44,877 bases of DNA from Plantago elongata (GCA_036897095.1 JAYMSP010000642.1:1-44877); one strand, 5' to 3'. Positions 1 to 10,975 are shown, counted from the first letter of the stretch. Program-made: numbers and translations. Notes: a model not told the origin generated them from the sequence alone.

Positions 1-389
1 AAAAAAAAAAAAAAGTAAAATGAAATTAATAATTGTAATATGGAAAATCTTTTCTAATATTAAATGAAAAGTGAAGTATATATGAAATACTTATTAGCGG
101 AAAAGGAAGGTTAAGTAAAGAGGTTACGCATACGGAAGTTTATCTGAACAATAATTTAAGGTATTCATAATTTAATGTGTTCATATTATGATAACACGAC
201 AAATATGGAAACGATTTAGTGTGCACATTTATAGTCGAGGTCAATGTGTATTATAAGAAATTGATAGTATTTATGATAATCAATGTTAGGAATATTTGTT
301 AGTATTTTTGATCAATCACCATATGACTTATCTTTAGTACAGAAATGTGACTAGTACTCTTAGTTTACTTGAACATTGTAAAAGAGGAA

Positions 390-587
390 TATATGTCAAA
401 GCGTTTGTAGCCGAGTGGCAAGCTGAGATCACGGGTTCGATTCCCCGAAATGGGTGATTATATTCTCTTAATAGAGATTGGTGGTGATTTGCATCTAGAA
501 TCGATTGATAAATTCGTCTTGTTGATAAATTTGTCTTGTTCAACAATTATAATTGTAATGCTATATTTCATGTTCAATAATAATTAA
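390..587 (+). mobile_element. tRNA-derived SINE with 19-bp target duplication
   Basis: A 198-bp segment is flanked by a perfect 19-bp direct repeat, GAACATTGTAAAAGAGGAA, at 371-389 and 588-606. Near its 5' end are an RNA polymerase III A box (TAGCCGAGTGG, 408-418) and a B box (GGTTCGATTCC, 434-444), both matching consensus. The boxes are only 26 nt apart, so the tRNA-like head has lost its anticodon arm region. The 3' end is AT-rich (CAATAATAATTAA). The tRNA head, tail and long target duplication together define a SINE retroposed in the plus orientation. I cannot name the family. Confidence 0.85.
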
Positions 588-1535
588 GAACATTGTAAAA
601 GAGGAAATCACTTAGTATGTTAGTCTAGTTAAACTTGTATTAGGATTAATAGGTCTGAATGTAATTTTATATTTTGAGAAGGCCATGAAAAAGGATCATA
701 GCAATGGATTTTAATCGAAGATTATTGAAGATTGCACAAGTATGATGAAGACATAAGTGTTAGTCTCCTCATATGGACTATGTTCAGAAAGCATATTGTA
801 TAGTGTGAATGGCACATTACATGTCACTGAATATATAACATCATTGAGTCAAGGAGCATGCTAGATTTCAGAAAGGCGCATGTGTCCGTTGAGACTACAT
901 GACAAAGAAATAGCACAGTGTATTAATTACACCGACTAAAAAGTCGATCAAGCTTAGTCCTCTCTGAAAAATGAGAAAGGGACTTCTGAGTACTCATTTC
1001 GAGATATCAACGGATTGAATTCTGATAAGGTCTAACGAATACTATTCAAATAACTCTCAAATTCATCTATTAATATCACCACTTAGAAGCTGAGAAATAT
1101 ATACACGAACTACGCTCATACTTTCATATCAAGCAAGTATTGTTTAGACTCATTCTATAAAATAAGTCTAAAACACTATTTTATGTCTAAAGAATGAATT
1201 TGTAAAATAATCTTTGATTTGGAAATTAAGTGTTTGGTTATTGAAGCTTATTTGAGCCTCTTTAGTAAGCTCCAAATATTTTCATGTTTGGTTGAAAAAT
1301 ATTCTTGTTTACTTGAGATAAATGGGTGTGAGATTACCACTCCATCCTTACTATTAGATTTATCTAACTTAAAAGGCAATAACTCCCCAGAAGCCTGTCT
1401 AATTTTGTAATTTTCTTCCTTAAAATCAAATTATGTCCATTACTCTATAACAACAACAACAACAATAACAATATATTATATTATATAACAATAATAATTA
1501 AACAATATAATAATTCTCAATAATAGATTTTGAAA

Positions 1536-1716
1536 GTGTCATTTTATTTTTGTAAATTATTTAGCGTTTTTTCTCTATTCTCTAGCAACTGACTACTAAA
1601 AAAGACTATTGTTCTGTTAAAGTGTCATTCTACTAATTGAAGTGTCATTTCACTTTTGGCAATTTGTTTAATGATTCTTTCTATTCCCCAACAATTGACT
1701 AATAAAAAATGTTATT
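1536..1716. repeat. Imperfect tandem pair, about 75 bp each
   Basis: Positions 1536-1610 and 1642-1716 are diverged copies. Both begin GTGTCATTT, contain a CTCTATTC/TTCTATTCC block and a CAACTGACTA/CAATTGACTA block, and end in an A-rich tract and TATT. They are offset by 106 bp. The origin is unknown. Confidence 0.6.
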
Positions 1717-2417
1717 TTAATTTTGCTCCGTTTACAACTTCATACAACACGCAACACCCCTTCGTCAATCCCAATTATTATTTCCACATGAACCGGTGTG
1801 TGTGTTTGGATTAGACTCCGGCTCACCTGCACCTTATCACGACTATACAATTCTTGGTGTGTTTACGAGTCGATTAAATTACTCAATTTCACAATCCCGG
1901 TCGTGATGAGAATCGTCAATATCACTTTGTTGAACGTTTGGCTGAAGTGCAGTTTACCTCAATGCTAGCACTTTCTATTTCAGAAGTCAGTCGCAATAAG
2001 CACAAACCATTGGATTTATTTTATTGCATTTCAAAGGCATCTCCTATTTTCCATAAGCTTTTTCTTAAATCGATAAGGACATGCTACGTGCATTGCTTTA
2101 TCAATTTAAAATTATAAATATATTTATATTTCTGATTTAGATCTGCTATATTAAATTGTCACTTTTCGGTCAAATTACAACTTTTCGTTACTAATTTGTC
2201 ATTCTTTAATTGATTTAATTTGGAATATCGTTCTAAAACTGTTATTAACATTTTCATTTTTTTCCAATTAAATTTGTTAAGCATTATTTTAGTGCTCTAC
2301 ATTGGACAAGTATCAATCTCATAATATTATACTTTAACAAATTGATGTATAAATCACATCAAATAGAGTTAGACATGTGGTATAGTAATTAATTTATAAT
2401 TTATTTATAAAATTTAA

Positions 2418-2676
2418 GTAGTAGTAGTAGTAGCAGGAGTAGTAGTAGTAGTAGCAGTAGTAGTAGCAAGTAGTAGTAGTAGTAGTAGGAGTAGCAGCAG
2501 CAGTAGTAGTAGTAGCAGCAGCAGAGTAGTAGTAGTAGTAGTCGTAGTAGTAGTAGTCGTCGTCGTAGTAGTAGTAGTAGTTAGTAGTAGTAGTAGTCGT
2601 AGTCGTCGTCGTAGTAGTCGTAGTCGTAGCGGTAGCGGTGGCGGTGGCGGTGGTGGTAGTGGTAGTAGTAGTAGTA
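2418..2676. repeat. Long trinucleotide microsatellite (GTA/GTC/GTG)n
   Basis: About 260 bp of trinucleotide repeat. It starts as (GTA)n with occasional GCA and GGA units. It passes through GTC-rich units around 2540-2630 and reaches GGT/GGC units around 2630-2660 before returning to (GTA)n. Both strands contain stop codons or simple amino-acid runs, so it is not coding. Confidence 0.95.
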
Positions 2677-2688
2677 TATCGTACTTTA

Positions 2689-2784
2689 TTTATTTATTTA
2701 TTTGAAACGACTAAAGGGTGACTCGAACTCCTGACATATTGGTTGAAGGAGCGTTTTACCAACTGAGCTGCACTTCGCTGTCTC
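2689..2784 (-). mobile_element. Short tRNA-like SINE, copy 1
   Basis: On the minus strand this reads as a tRNA-like body of about 75 nt with an A-box motif (CAGCTCAGTTGGTA) and a B-box-like motif (GAGTTCGAGTC), followed by an AAAT-rich tail. A 10-bp direct repeat, TCGTACTTTA, flanks it at 2679-2688 and 2785-2794. The same body recurs at 14884-14971 and 18405-18495, all in minus orientation. The element is little more than a tRNA pseudogene plus tail. It inserted at the edge of the trinucleotide repeat. Confidence 0.85.
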
Positions 2785-2794
2785 TCGTACTTTA

Positions 2795-3655
2795 CTTGTA
2801 CTGTTATATTTTATTCACTCTTTTTTTCTAATTTACTATCATCTTTTATACTTTATTCAATAAATTAAAATTTATGTATGAATCGATTAAAAAGTTAAGT
2901 TCAAGACGGAGGCAAAAATAATAATGGATAGTCCAAACTAATAGAATTGCCGAATTAGGATGAATAGTCCTAGGAGGAATGAATCCAAAATTTCGTCCAC
3001 CATCAAAACCAACTATTTTTTGGTTCTGAAAATTCAACCATTTAAATGGGCTCCTCCAATTACAACGCTGCGTCAAAATTGAAGTCCGGTCAGTTAGCTT
3101 ATAAACACTTTGTGACTAAAACAAACCAAACATGAAATTCGTCCAACTGCTAAGTAAATGGCAATGAAATTACATTGTCATATGATCGTCTTGCTCACCT
3201 CACATGGCACAAATGCTAATAAAATTTCATTTTGAAATGATTGTGTTTCATATTCTACTAGTATTTGTAGATTGAACATGGAAAGTAAATGTCATAACAC
3301 AAATCCCAGATTTGGTGTAAGTTGACTACTTATCCAAACATGACACTGATGAGTCATTCACAATCCCACAAATCTCTCCATGTATTTACTATTTACCGTA
3401 TATCCAAATAATTCCAATTGCCGTAACTCCTTTTCCTTTTTCTTCACAGTGAAAATGTAGCAGCAGTCAATGCATCTCTCGATTTGGCTTGCTTTCACTT
3501 TACTATTAACTCTCTGGTTTTCCTCCATTACAAACCAAGCTTTCTTTACAGCTAATGTGTCTGTCTCTGACCTCTTCACCTTCACACAAACCCTACCTAC
3601 CAGTTCACCCAACTCTCCCTTTTTCTTAGACCATTTCTCCAAAACACACTCGAAT
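2795..3655. other. Intergenic spacer upstream of the receptor-like kinase
   Basis: No gene seen. The distal part is AT-rich. From about 3370 the plus strand becomes CT-rich, as is common in plant core promoters, and leads into the TATA box at 3656. The open frames here (for example 3358-3642 minus) are low-complexity and have no recognisable domain. Confidence 0.6.
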
Positions 3656-3665
3656 TATATATAAA
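3656..3665 (+). promoter_or_regulatory. Probable TATA box of the receptor-like kinase gene
   Basis: TATATATAAA lies about 900 bp upstream of the coding start and directly before a CT-rich stretch typical of a plant 5' leader (about 3690-3895). A donor-like GAAAG|GTCAG at 3895/3896 and an acceptor-like ATCCAG at 4481-4486 suggest a 5' UTR intron between leader and coding exon. Promoter and intron are inferred; no transcript evidence was available. Confidence 0.55.
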
Positions 3666-4560
3666 GATCGGATTTTTGTCATTCAAACTAGTATTTCTTA
3701 TTGTTTTCTTGACTTCCTTTTGCCCCACCACACCCCATTTCCTTGTACGTGTAGCCTACTCTTAATTACCTTTCTTTTTCACCTCTCTTTTCTGGTCTGC
3801 ATTGCCATTTCTATGCTCATTGAGCCTCCACAGACCCAAAGAAGTGATCTTTATTCGGTTCTTTGGATTCTCACCGAAGAAGATTACTTTGAAAGGTCAG
3901 TGAGCTGCTCTTGTTTGATGATTCAAATCTGTTTTCTCTTTCATTTGCTTCAATTGTAAGTCATGCTTTTCTAAGATTCGAGATCTGGTTTGAGACTCTT
4001 GAGTTTAGTTATGTGGATAGTGTTTTATCTTGTGCATTGAGTGTGGATAAATGGGTGTGGATTATCTTGGTAATTTGATTTGTGTAATCTACTAGTATTA
4101 TTGATTCTGCTTGATAAATTTTACATTTTTATGCGGCTTGTTTGGATAAGGGTTACGTTGATTGGTTTTTGGTGCTTGGCAAAACCTCGTGTGTCGAATG
4201 ATGTCGTCACCGATTCATTGCACAATGCTCGACCAAATGTGGACCCTTGTTTTTGTTTTTGTTTCTTGTTTCTTTCTTTTTAAAACATTTATCATGCTTA
4301 TGGTGATGTTTATTTGTTATAGTAACTAAGTTGAATCTATGAGATGCAGTATTCTTTCATTTTCTTGTTAGGTTGAATTTCTAAGTGTACTAGTTCTTTT
4401 AGAGATGTGAAAGGGTGTGAAAATTGAGTGATTGCGTATGTTCACATTAGGTTGGTAATTTACTACTTCTTGATTCGTGGATCCAGGATTCCATGGTTTA
4501 GTTCTAAACCAGAAGTAAGTGGGAAGACATCAGCTTCTTTGTCGCATTTCATTCTGGGAA

Positions 4561-7500
4561 ATGCCGTCCGGAAATTTGAACACAGAGTTATCGAAGAGAT
4601 ACGGGGGTCTGAAACTATGGGTCCTGATTGGCGTTTCTGTGGGTGCATTTATAGTTCTGATTCTCGGTGTTTTGTCGATATGGATCATGTGTCGTAGAAA
4701 ATCTCGAAAACCATTGGATAAGATCCCCTTTTCCCAAATTCCAAATATTACCAAAGACATCAGGGTCGACAGAGCTGGGGATCAGAGCTCCCATGATCAT
4801 CCGGAAAGTCTGTTCTTATCGATTAACGATAAAATGAGTGATAAGAATTCAGAAAAGATGTCGGTTCATTTGGGTCGGAGTAAATCAAGCGATGCAGATA
4901 ATCTCAGTCAGTGCAGTTCAATGTATCATCATGAGAGGGCCTATAGCTCGCACTCTGGAGATGAAGGAAATTCTGGAAATGGCAGAAAACAGAATTCTTC
5001 GCCTTATGGGCTTGTCATGGCATCTCCTTTAGTTGGTTTGCCGGAAACATCTCATCTTGGGTGGGGCCACTGGTTCACACTCAGAGATCTTGAAATTGCA
5101 ACAAATCGGTTTTCAGCTGAGCATGTTATCGGAGAAGGTGGTTATGGGGTTGTTTATAAGGGGAGATTGGTTAATGGGTCAGAGGTAGCTGTTAAAAAGC
5201 TCCTAAACAATCTGTAAGCATCTCTTATCTTTTCAAAGCTTCTCCAAGATTTATTTCGCTTATTCATCTTGGGATCAAGCTTTGCTGATTAATGAAAATG
5301 CCTTTCTTCTCTGCAGGGGTCAAGCTGAGAAAGAATTCAGGGTGGAAGTTGAGGCTATTGGTCATGTACGCCACAAGAACCTTGTACGTCTTCTTGGATA
5401 TTGCATTGAAGGAGTTCACAGGTAGTTGTATAGAATATTAAATTTGAAATTGAAATTTATGTTTTCTACACGTGAACCTATGCCTTGAAGAAACAAAAAG
5501 ACCAATTGTTTTCCTTATACTTGCTATTTATTAACTGGGTTGCACTGTTTCATATGCAGGATGTTGGTGTATGAATATGTAAACAATGGCAACTTGGAAC
5601 AGTGGCTTCATGGGGCTATGAGACAATATGGTACTTTAACATGGGAAGCCCGTATGAAGGTTCTGCTTGGTACTGCAAAAGCGTAAGTGGATTTTCATTC
5701 AACTATTGTAGCGCATGATGTTTCTCTTCAGCTCACCGACCGTTATATAAGACACCAATATAAATTCTCAAGAACCACTGGTTATTTGGCATGTCTCATG
5801 TTTATTTTGCAGGCTTGCTTATCTTCACGAGGCTATAGAACCAAAAGTTATTCACCGTGACATAAAATCAAGTAATATATTGATTGATAATGACTTTAAT
5901 GCGAAAATTTCTGATTTTGGATTGGCAAAGCTCTTGGATTCTGGAGAAAGCCATATTACAACGAGAGTAATGGGAACATTTGGGTATGCATGCTTCTCCT
6001 TGTTTCACAATCTTCTATCTTTTCAATGCCTTTATCATATATTCAGCAATTTACATCGAGTTGTTTTGTGTAATTTTCAGTTATGTGGCCCCAGAATATG
6101 CAAATACTGGTTTGTTGAATGAAAAGAGTGATATATACAGTTTTGGTGTTCTGTTATTGGAAGCTGTTACTGGCAGAGACCCAGTGGATTATGGGCGCCC
6201 TGCCAACGAGGTACCAGAAATATAATTTCTTTCAATCAGGAACCAGTGCAAAGCTGTGTTGTCTCATAATTGGGTATTTTGCAGGTTAATCTTGTTGAGT
6301 GGCTCAAAATGATGGTAGGCAACAGAAGAGCAGAGGAAGTTGTAGACTCTAACCTTGAAATTAAACCATCAACCCGTGCTTTAAAACGTTCACTTCTGGT
6401 TGCACTTAGGTGTGTCGATCCTGATTCAGGGAAACGTCCCAAGATGAGCCAGGTTGTCCGGATGCTTGAAGCTGATGAGTTCCCATATCGAGAGGTCTGT
6501 TTTCATATCTCGCTTAAAAATAGATATTTTTTAAGCTGTTAGTAATTAAGTTTGTTTTAGCCTATATATACACATGCTCTGTGGAAACCATATTATAATT
6601 CCATTAATTTAAATCTAGAAATATAAGCATCACAGTTAGCAGTTAGCACTGGAGCCTAAGTTGAGCACTAATAAGATTTTCATAATTGGTACACTATAAT
6701 TAGATAGTACAGTTCTAAATGTTATCCAGAATAATTGAGAAGAATTTGAATTTTGAAGTATGCTTGTACGTAGTTGCTGTTACTCTGATAATATATATTT
6801 CTCCTTATACTTTCAGTTGTCTTCTGCAGTATTGTCTTGCGCCTCTTAAAATAAAAGAGTTGTTAAAATCTTTTCCAGTATCTAGTGACTGATTTCCTCA
6901 AGTCTGAGTTCTTGATAGAGTTTGTAGATTTTTCCTTGTCTCAGTGTTCCTTAAATGTGCATATGATTTCTAGTTTCCAATAATTTTATTAATGTCAAGG
7001 ATGGTCAAGTAAGTTGCAGATATACATACATAGAGAGCTTACCCTAAAGCAACTAATTAGTTTTGTCATGTGAACAACTTTTCTTGCACTGATCCTGGTT
7101 GACTTGGTTTATTATATTGAAGATGCACATTGCATGCTCTTAGAATATAAATTTGGATATGCATATTTTTTGAATCCTAAAAAATTAAATACATGCAAAA
7201 GCTAATGTAGAAATGGTTTAGCCCTCGAATCAAATCATAAGACGCATGGTAGAACCCCTCAGTGAATGTTATCTTCTCTAATACATCAAGTGGTTCTGTT
7301 TTCTGAATTGACTTGAAGAAATTGTGATGTTCTGAACTTCCCGAGCTATAAAGCTCCCCTTCTTTCTTTGATCATGATTTTCAAATTTATGTTTACCCTT
7401 GTTTTCCCCACATATATGGGAGCAATCTCTTGACCATCCATATCTAAGGTGTCTTTCGGTAAAAAAAAATTTGATTTGCTATCTATGTTGAAAGTTGAAA

Positions 7501-7962
7501 TTAGGTGGAAATATTCTTGAAGGTGCATTAAATTGCTTAGTGCCATTCTATTGGTTGTCAACCGTGCTTTATATAAGAATAGTTTAGGAAATATAATTGG
7601 CATGATTTGCACGCTAGTATTGAATATTGATGTGGAACCTTCACATATCAATTTTCAGCAGAATAAAAACTTAATCTGCTAATAATTTGTCACAGACTAA
7701 CAAAATGAACCATCTTCCTGAGTTGATCACATGAAGAACTTGATGTACGCGGAAGAATCTGAAGTAAATAAGTACTAAGTGATTCATGAAGTAAGGGACC
7801 TTAAAATATCTTGTGTCTTTGCAGGACCGACGGAATAGGAAGAGCAGAACGGCAAGCATGGATATTGAATTGATGAAGGAGAGCAGTGGTCCAGCTGAAG
7901 CAGATAGCAAGGTAGGACCATCAGAGAGCAACACATCTGAAGCAAACAATAAATCGGACTGA
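4561..7962 (+). CDS. Receptor-like serine/threonine protein kinase (At2g42960/At3g59110-like)
   Basis: Membrane-anchored Ser/Thr kinase with a very short extracellular N-terminus. Seven exons are read: 4561-5213, 5317-5421, 5560-5682, 5813-5983, 6081-6210, 6285-6494, 7825-7962. All introns are GT-AG, and the exons join in phase to 1530 nt (509 aa). A transmembrane segment spans about residues 18-43 and is followed by a basic CRRKSRK. A Ser-rich juxtamembrane region leads to the kinase domain, with the glycine loop GEGGYG at 191-196, catalytic Lys in VAVK at 212, HRD at 308-310, DFG at 328-330 and APE at 354-356. It is therefore an RD kinase with all catalytic residues present. The start follows the family pattern (short MPSGNLN N-terminus before the membrane segment); an in-frame ATG at 4519 would only add residues. 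The last intron is 1330 bp. The ligand and substrate are unknown. Confidence 0.93.
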
Positions 7963-9061
7963 CACATACACATGGCAATGCATCAAGGGTGAATGAATTA
8001 TTGCTTCTTTCTTCCCTTGTGAATTTGGAGCTTCCAGTGATTGATTAGTACACCATTCACATTTTCAAAGTTGGTTTATGGAAAGATATGATTCCTCCAT
8101 GACAGAGTGACCAAAAATAGGGTGGCCCAGTTAGGAAAGTCTTGAATCTTTGGCAGCTCTTTGAGGCCATAGTTGTCATTTGTAGCTCTAGAATGGTGAA
8201 GAAACAAGTGATACATATAACATTGCAAGAGAGGGGAGAGGATGGACCTTGTACAGGTATTTGACTGATTAGCAGGCTGGATTGCATCGTTGTCATTACA
8301 TTATCATCATCACCATTATTTTGTCTTTCCTTTTTGTTGTTTTACCGTGCTTGTTTGCTGGAAATACTGATGGTTAGGGCTAGGAAATTTTACTGCCGAT
8401 CTTTTTACATCTTCCTAACATGTAGCATTTGTTCTTTTGTAATTGTATACAATAGCTATTATGATCGTTTTGATTTATAATACAAATGCTTTCAAAGACG
8501 CTAAAATGGTCTGAGCCGGTACTGGTTGCATTAGTCACGTGTACTTTTACGACTGGGAAAAAAGTCAAGTTGCACCTTCTCTTACAAGAAGGCTCACATG
8601 GGGTGTTTTAACTGAACATTGCAGATTTGCAGAGTACTGATATGTATAAGCATCTGGTGGGAGAGCATTTCTGGAAAATGTGGTGTCTCCCGTTGGTAGT
8701 GGGGGTTATGGACTTGTGGTACCACTTTTTGTCTGGTTTATATAGATGCCCTTTCAGACATGGGCAGTAATAGATAAGAAACAATCATCTAGTACAACGT
8801 TACATCTTGTCACTGCCTTCTTTTAGTCTTTTTTACCAGACCTTGTCTTTTGTCCTGGACTGGTGGAATTCAACAACTGATTTCAGAAAACACACTAGTG
8901 CTTATGTTAACATCTAGCAGACTAGCACAATCAAATCAAAATTCATGCGAGTAAATTAGTCCAGATACTGTTAACCGGCCAGAGTCTTGACTCAACAGGT
9001 GAAGTAGGGTTATTTTACAAATACATACTAATCTATAGCAATTTTTTACAAATTTCTTTAA
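7963..9061. other. 3' region of the kinase gene and intergenic spacer
   Basis: The first few hundred bases after the kinase stop are probably its 3' UTR; a poly(A) site could not be fixed. No other gene or repeat is recognised before the transposon at 9071. Confidence 0.55.
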
Positions 9062-9070
9062 TAAACAAAT

Positions 9071-9140
9071 GGAAAAGTTACAGATAATACCCTTGAATAT
9101 CGACCTTTTTCATTTTCGTCCTTGAATCTCAAACAATTAT
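9071..9140 (+). repeat. Left terminal inverted repeat of the Pack-MULE
   Basis: Starts GGAAAAGTTACAGATAATAC and ends near CTCAAACAATTAT. It pairs with the reverse complement of 10214-10285, which starts GGGCGAATTATAAAAGATAC. Confidence 0.8.
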
Positions 9141-9467
9141 AAAGATGAGGAAAATTTGTACTAAACGATTTCAAAAATCATAAATAAGTTCAAAATTCAA
9201 CGAGAGGGGAGAGAGAGAGCTGACGTGGCGCTGATGTTGTCATGTCGAGGGGAAAGTTGTACTTACGAAATTGCTATCGTCTTTTTTCATTTTTGATTTT
9301 TTTTTTTTTGGGAAAATGCTTTTTCTTTTTTTTTCCTTTTTCTTTCTTTCTTTTTCTTTCCATCCCCTGCTGCTCTTCCGCTTCACTACACTACGGCGTC
9401 TATATGACCTTTCTCTCACAACACTTAGCTCCGTCTCTAACCCTTCTCCATCTTACCGGATCCACGA

Positions 9468-9539
9468 ATGACGATAATGAAGACGAGTTGGGATCAATTT
9501 GTGCGAAGCTGTAGGGATCTTATTGTTTCTTGGAATTGA
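9468..9539 (+). pseudogene. Possible second captured gene fragment inside the Pack-MULE
   Basis: A 23-codon plus-strand frame starts at ATG 9468 and stops at 9537-9539. It follows a CT-rich leader-like stretch (9340-9467). The N-terminal peptide is of ordinary composition, unlike the AT-rich background, and could be a captured 5' leader with the start of a coding exon. I do not recognise the parent gene. It could equally be chance. Confidence 0.25.
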
Positions 9540-9611
9540 AAATGGAGTAAGAAATTGTGAAGTGAAGTCAGCTGGAAAAGAGAGAAAGCAGCTAGGTCAA
9601 ATTTCTTAGTC

Positions 9612-9979
9612 GGATTCTTCGACTCGAGCTGCGTAATCAACTCCACAATCTCCGCTCTAGTTTCACTACTGGCACTCAAACCCCTGTTCGTACCGTAAAA
9701 CGAGTCAACCAGCTGCTTCTTCAACAAATCCATCTCTGTCGGCTCCTTCGGTGGCTCCTCCGTCGCCACGGCGGTGTACGACGGCTCCTTCTATGTGCCC
9801 CACTCGTCATCGCTAGGTACATCTCGCACAGTCAAATTCCGGTTCAACTTCGTCGATATAGCCGATAAACTCACCCGATCGAGTGTCGAAAAGGCATCTT
9901 TCGTTGCCAATTTAGGATGCTGATATGACTTTTGAAGGATTCTACATGGTAAATGAGTTGCACTAGACATGGAAGCCAT
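9612..9979 (-). pseudogene. Fragment of a plastid-lipid-associated protein (fibrillin/PAP) gene, captured by a transposon
   Basis: Fibrillins coat plastoglobules and other plastid lipid structures. The minus strand from ATG at 9979 encodes a Ser/Thr/Lys-rich plastid transit peptide. The fibrillin start block follows, with motifs [22 protein letters not shown] and [18 protein letters not shown]. Similarity stops abruptly after KNPT (about 9612), where the parent would continue into the lipocalin-like core, so only the first-exon region is present. An in-frame TAG at about 9788-9790 separates the transit peptide from the conserved block. Downstream sequence to 9494 is open but unrelated. The fragment lies entirely inside the Pack-MULE, so it was carried in by the element and cannot make a functional fibrillin. 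The intact parent gene should be elsewhere in the genome. Confidence 0.85.
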
Positions 9980-10213
9980 TTTTCCTTTGATTCTTCAACA
10001 GATAGCTACCATTTTTCTTCCAGTTGGAAATTGAGTGATCGAAAATAAGGGAATAGAGGTGGGAGATGGGTTTTTTTGATTTTCTAATACAATTTTCTTT
10101 TTCTTAAATTTTCAAATTTAATTTCTATTTTTTTTAATGAAATCGTCCGAAAAAGTCACATAGGACAGAGAAAATGTTGATGCGGAAGGGTTGGTCAACG
10201 ACAGGAGCCAAAG

Positions 10214-10285
10214 TGTAATTGTTTGAGATGGAGGGACGAAAGTGAAATACACAAATATTTACGGGGTATCTTTTATAATTCGCCC
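10214..10285 (-). repeat. Right terminal inverted repeat of the Pack-MULE
   Basis: Reverse-complement partner of 9071-9140, directly followed by the second TAAACAAAT target duplication copy at 10286-10294. Confidence 0.8.
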
Positions 10286-10491
10286 TAAACAAATTCTTCA
10301 TCAAAGTTACTACATTCAACAATATATTGGTTTATTAAAATGTACTTACAATGGAAAACAAAACAAAAGTGACCTCAAGGGGATCACAAATTTTAGTATT
10401 TGATAAAACTTTTCATGCTTATTGTTTCTTTTTTTTAAATTTTAATCTGGTGAAGAAGGTTTACTAAGAGGTTTTGACCTCAAGAGGCTTA

Positions 10492-10975
10492 GACTAGCCC
10501 CAATGGGGCGCTGTTAGCGCGGCGTTGTGCGTCCCACACGGTGAGTTGGCAGCAGCCGGTTAGCTGCTGCCACGTGTCATTTTTTTAAAAAAAATTTTCG
10601 AATTTGAATTATATCCGTTTTAAAACGGTAATATCTCCAAAAATACGAAATAAAAAAAAATAAAAAAACACCAACGACTATTTTTTCAAGATCTATAAAA
10701 TGAGACCACTCATTACGTGTGTTGTCTGTTTGTTGAATTTTATCTTCGTTCAATTTTAATTTCCCGCACTATGTTGTAATATATTCCTGGTTTGTTCTAT
10801 CTCATTAAATTATAAAACGTCTTTAATAAAATATAGTTTGATTAATTTCAACTTCTAAACAATTTTATAATATGTAAATTAAAATAAAAAATTGATGTGG
10901 CATTCACGATGTGACGACGATGCATCATCACTGTAGAAAAACGCACGACGATGCGAATCACCATTGTAGATAGTC
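10492..10975. mobile_element. PIF/Harbinger-type MITE
   Basis: A 484-bp element whose ends read GACTAGCCCCAATGG and, inverted, GACTATCTACAATGG (12 of 15 identical). It is flanked on both sides by the trinucleotide TTA (10489-10491 and 10976-10978), the target preferred by PIF/Harbinger transposons. It has no transposase. The interior carries GC-rich subterminal motifs (CGCTGTTAGCGCGGCG) and an AT-rich centre, as in MITEs deleted from a larger Harbinger element. Confidence 0.83.

Larger units (their letters stand above)
1..2417. other. AT-rich intergenic spacer
   Basis: No gene is recognisable here. The stretch is AT-rich and starts with a run of A. It holds a SINE (390-587), a CAA/ATA-rich patch near 1449-1500 and an imperfect tandem pair (1536-1610 and 1642-1716). 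The 1740-2010 part is less AT-rich and has short open stretches in changing frames. These may be a decayed coding fragment, but I recognise no family. Confidence 0.6.
9071..10285. mobile_element. Mutator-like non-autonomous element (Pack-MULE) carrying a fibrillin gene fragment
   Basis: A 1215-bp element bounded by diverged terminal inverted repeats of about 70 bp (9071-9140 and 10214-10285, inverted). The outer 22 positions align without gaps at about 14 identities. Inside them, blocks such as TTTCGTCC and ATCTCAAACAATTA are shared exactly. A perfect 9-bp target duplication, TAAACAAAT, flanks it at 9062-9070 and 10286-10294. A 9-bp duplication with long inverted repeats is the hallmark of Mutator-like elements. 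No transposase is present. The interior holds a piece of a nuclear gene for a plastid protein (minus strand), which makes this a Pack-MULE. Boundaries were found by eye. Confidence 0.87.

Noticed and set aside
1880-2120. Open plus-strand stretch of about 65 codons without an ATG
   Set aside because: It breaks upstream at stops, and I could not match it to a family. It may be a decayed fragment but is not supportable.
2418-2676. CRISPR-like or coding repeat array
   Set aside because: It is a continuous trinucleotide microsatellite without spacers and the context is a plant nuclear genome.
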